From contig DCHT01000033.1 of the NCBI GenBank assembly GCA_002314885.1, positions 1 to 15,381 on the forward strand: a stretch of 15,381 bases of DNA. Reading direction: 5' to 3'. This DNA is from Bacteroidales bacterium UBA1745. GTDB taxonomy: Bacteria > Bacteroidota > Bacteroidia > Bacteroidales > UBA932. Position numbers and translations under genes: made by a program. The first letter of the stretch is position 1; each line of letters opens with the position of its first letter. The notes beneath the pieces are model-generated. The model was not told where the DNA came from and searched no databases. It saw only the letters and a list, made by a program, of their open reading frames with translations. Positions 13,147 through 15,381 of the stretch are shown here, one piece after another.

Positions 13147-14037
13147 ATGAAGGACGTTTCCATCATATTGGTAAACTATAATACCCTCGCCCTGACGGAC
13201 GGGTGCATAGCCAGCATCCGCACCTTCACAAAGGGCGTGGACTACGAAATCATACTCGTGGACAACGCCTCCACCGACGGCAGCCGGGAACATTTCGAGG
13301 AAATGGAAGGCCTGGAATACATCTATCTGCCTGAGAACCTGGGATTCGGTAAGGCCAACAACGCAGGCCTCGAAAAGGCCACGGGCCGCAATGTGCTCTT
13401 CCTGAATTCCGACACCTATCTGCTCTGCGACGCCATCAGCGAGATGTCCCGCTTCCTGGATTCGCACTCCGAAGCAGCCGCCTGCGGCAGCAATCTCGTC
13501 AAGGCCGACAAGAGCCCGAACCAGTCCTTCGAGAGGGTCTTCCCATCCGTGTGGAGCGAGTTCGACGCCTTTTTCGAATATATCCCATCCCGCCTTCGCT
13601 TCGGCCGCAGCAGATGCTACAATCACAGCAGCAAGCCAATGGAGGTCGCAATGGTCTCCGGAGCCGACCTGATGGTGCGCCACGAGTGCCTCGATGCCGT
13701 TGGCGGCGCTTTCGACCCGCGTTTCTTTATGTACTACGAGGACACCGAACTCTGCTGGAGACTCAGGTCCAAGGGCTGGAGCATCTGGGTCCTGCCTCTC
13801 GCAGGCATAGTCCATCTCGGCGGCGCAAGCACACCGGGAGCCGCCCAGGGTTACGGCGTAGCGCAGAAGAAGCGCAAGCTGGAGTCCCTCAGACTCTATC
13901 TGGAAGCCACTGAGCAGGAAAAACTTTACGACAGGATCATAGCCTGGAAGAAGGCACAGGCCTCAAGCAGATGCCTGATCCATTGTTTCAACAAGGCCCG
14001 CCGCGACAAGTGGAAGGCCTACAAGGAGATGTATTGA
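13147..14037 (+). CDS. Family 2 glycosyltransferase, rhamnosyltransferase (WbbL)-like
   Basis: A 296-residue GT2 enzyme of the WbbL/RfbF-like rhamnosyltransferase type. Marks in order: VSIILVNYNT (4-13), ILVDNASTDGS (36-46), ENLGFGKANNAGL (63-75), FLNSDTYL (85-92, metal-binding Asp), VSGADLMVR (170-178) and FDPRFFMYYEDTELCWRLR (189-207), where EDTELCWR is the likely catalytic region of this subgroup. Rhamnose is the usual donor for relatives, but the assignment to this enzyme is inference, and no dTDP-rhamnose genes lie in the window. Spacing is 2 bases from the previous gene and 1 base to the next, so the three are co-transcribed. Confidence 0.92.
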   Translation: MKDVSIILVNYNTLALTDGCIASIRTFTKGVDYEIILVDNASTDGSREHFEEMEGLEYIYLPENLGFGKANNAGLEKATGRNVLFLNSDTYLLCDAISEMSRFLDSHSEAAACGSNLVKADKSPNQSFERVFPSVWSEFDAFFEYIPSRLRFGRSRCYNHSSKPMEVAMVSGADLMVRHECLDAVGGAFDPRFFMYYEDTELCWRLRSKGWSIWVLPLAGIVHLGGASTPGAAQGYGVAQKKRKLESLRLYLEATEQEKLYDRIIAWKKAQASSRCLIHCFNKARRDKWKAYKEMY

Positions 14038-14038
14038 T

Positions 14039-15004
14039 ATGCTGCTGTCGCTGATAATACCGCTATATAACGTCGAACCCTACGTCCGTCGCTGCCTGGA
14101 ATCCTGCCTGAGACAGGACCTGCCACAGGAGGAGTACGAGTTCATACTCATCGACGACGGCTCGAAGGACAAGTCCCTCGAGGAGGCGCTTGCCACCCTT
14201 GACGGACGCGGCAATGTCAAGACTATATGCCAGGAGAATTCCGGCCAGGGAGTGGCCCGCAACAAGGGTCTGGCAATGGCAGAGGGACGCTATGTGTGGT
14301 TCGTGGATTCGGACGACTGGCTCAGCGAGAACTGCTTCGCTTCCCTTATTTCCAGGATGGAGCAGGACTCCCTCGACATACTTGCAGTAGCCGGAGCCGA
14401 CGCTGTCGGCGACACTCTCCTGCCTCGTGGCAGCTATTCCTTCGAGGGCGTAGTAAGCGGCAGGGAGATCATCCCTTCCCGCGAGTTCAAACTGGGGACA
14501 CCGTTCTCAATCTACAGGCGCAGTTTCCTCCAGGAGCACGCCCTGCAGTTCATAGGCGGCGTATATCACGAAGACGCGCTCTTCACCCCTCAGGCCTATT
14601 TCCACGCCACCAGGGTGGGTGCCTGCAAAGACATCATATATAAGGTATTCCCAAACCCTACATCCTCCACAAGAACAGTCAACCCCAAGAGGGCACAGGA
14701 CTATATCGCAGTCATCCTCGCCGGCATAGACGCCTTCGCGCAGCAGCAGGGCTGCCCGCGGGAGTTTGACTATCTGATTTCATCGGGATTCAGCAATGCG
14801 CTGAAAAACTGCTACAGGATGACGGACGAGGACGTTGCCGCGCTGGACCGCTGCGCCTACGAGCACCGCTATCTGCTGGAGCATCTGCGCCGCTCTTCCG
14901 TCCTCAAATTCAAGATCGAAGGCTACGTCTTGAGCCTCTTCCCTCGCAGAATGACCGCGGCCTATCGCTTTATGGAGCTCTTCAACCCCCACAGGCCGCT
15001 CTAG
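14039..15004 (+). CDS. Family 2 glycosyltransferase (EpsJ/WcaA-like)
   Basis: A 321-residue GT2 enzyme with LSLIIPLYNVEPYVRRCLES (3-22), ILIDDGSKDKS (36-46), ENSGQGVARNKGL (66-78) and VWFVDSDDWLS (86-96) with metal-binding Asp92 and Asp93. VYHEDALFTPQAY (175-187) carries the ED pair expected to supply the catalytic base. The C-terminal 100 residues are helical and Arg-rich and may lie on the membrane. Sugar specificity is unknown. Last gene of the plus-strand unit; its TAG stop (15002-15004) interlocks with the stop of the convergent QueH gene, so no terminator can lie between them. Confidence 0.92.
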   Translation: MLLSLIIPLYNVEPYVRRCLESCLRQDLPQEEYEFILIDDGSKDKSLEEALATLDGRGNVKTICQENSGQGVARNKGLAMAEGRYVWFVDSDDWLSENCFASLISRMEQDSLDILAVAGADAVGDTLLPRGSYSFEGVVSGREIIPSREFKLGTPFSIYRRSFLQEHALQFIGGVYHEDALFTPQAYFHATRVGACKDIIYKVFPNPTSSTRTVNPKRAQDYIAVILAGIDAFAQQQGCPREFDYLISSGFSNALKNCYRMTDEDVAALDRCAYEHRYLLEHLRRSSVLKFKIEGYVLSLFPRRMTAAYRFMELFNPHRPL

Positions 15005-15381
15005 TCCTTCTTCATCGAATATTCACAGCCGCAGTACAACTGATTATAGAAGTTGTATTCCTTGATTATCTCGAGCCTCCTCGGCTGGAGTCCCCCCTTA
15101 CGCCAGTTCTGGTCCCACCAGTGGACTTGCGACTGCACCCTCGCTCCGCAGAGCATAGGGAAATGCTCCGCTGCGGGCGCAGTCTCCAGTCCACTGGCGG
15201 TTGCGACCGCCCAGCGGCCGGCCTCGTTGATCTGGTCAAGCGACTTCCAACGGGAGGAGGCGAGGGTGGTGGTGATGACGCGGAAGCCGTGGTCACGGGC
15301 ATACTCTGCGGTGCGCAGAAGGCGCATCTTGAAGCACTCGAGGCAGCGTGCGCCACGTTCGGGCTCATCCTCGCGACCGGC
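15001..15381 (-). CDS. queH: Epoxyqueuosine reductase QueH, C-terminal part (partial)
   Basis: The gene runs off the right edge; 126 codons are visible, read from 15381 without interruption to TAG at 15003-15001. QueH (formerly DUF208) performs the last step of queuosine synthesis, reducing epoxyqueuosine to queuosine in tRNA, and binds an iron-sulfur cluster. The fragment has EPERGARCLECFKMRLLRTAE, with two of the expected Cys (CxxC), then VITTTLASSRWKSLDQIN, then WRKGGLQPRRLEIIKEYNFYNQLYCGCEYS, with the terminal YCGC pair. All are family marks. The N-terminal CCxPC-type motif lies outside the window. It belongs to general metabolism and probably marks the end of the glycan locus. Confidence 0.93.
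   Translation of the reverse strand, partial: AGREDEPERGARCLECFKMRLLRTAEYARDHGFRVITTTLASSRWKSLDQINEAGRWAVATASGLETAPAAEHFPMLCGARVQSQVHWWDQNWRKGGLQPRRLEIIKEYNFYNQLYCGCEYSMKKD

Noticed and set aside
13012..13815. A 267-codon open frame on the minus strand
   Set aside because: It is antisense to two well-supported glycosyltransferase genes and has no family marks.

Overview
The window looks like a Bacteroidales-type chromosome (phylum Bacteroidota) with fairly high GC. Three things point there. Several promoters fit the Bacteroidota pattern TTG/TTTG, about 20 bases, TAnnTTTG, and there are no Shine-Dalgarno sequences before the genes. Secreted lipoproteins are numerous. The gene families (DUF4143 ATPase, MBOAT plus SGNH pair, FrhB-like plus pyruvyl-transferase pair, QueH) are typical of gut Bacteroidales. 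I cannot name the genus.

Left edge (1-410): the last 66 codons of a DUF4143-type ATPase, an AT-rich stretch, then a 21-base fragment with the exact geometry of a tRNA 3' end and a strong hairpin terminator. No tRNA body precedes it. This is what a mobile element integrated in a tRNA gene leaves at its far end, so the left part may be an integrated element and everything to the right resident chromosome.

Cell-envelope block (411-2337, minus strand): a probable three-gene operon in the order small outer-membrane-barrel-like protein, lipoprotein, and Gly/Pro/Met-rich Spy/CpxP-like periplasmic protein. None of the three has a known function.

Lipoprotein and paralog array (2383-5170, plus strand): a 493-residue lipoprotein with a degenerate zincin-like EExxH motif, followed by two tandem secreted paralogs. 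The repeat period is exactly 653 bp. A boundary sequence occurs three times at that spacing, and long identical blocks flank a divergent core. This is the least explained and most interesting part of the window. It could be a copy-number-variable or cassette-swapping locus, possibly an effector with immunity-like genes.

Surface-glycan locus (5225-15004): two divergent transcription units start from overlapping promoters in a 39-bp gap at 12203-12241. The minus-strand unit runs pyruvyl-transferase family protein, Wzx-type flippase, FrhB-like oxidoreductase. An Ape1/PatB-like SGNH hydrolase and an MBOAT O-acyltransferase follow, with their own promoter. The plus-strand unit encodes three family-2 glycosyltransferases. 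Together they would assemble a lipid-linked oligosaccharide, modify it, flip it across the inner membrane and O-acetylate a glycan (exopolysaccharide or peptidoglycan) in the periplasm. No initiating sugar-phosphate transferase, Wzy polymerase or ligase is visible, so the cluster is incomplete here or depends on genes elsewhere.

Right edge (15001-15381, minus strand): the C-terminal part of the tRNA-modification enzyme QueH, whose stop codon interlocks with that of the last glycosyltransferase.
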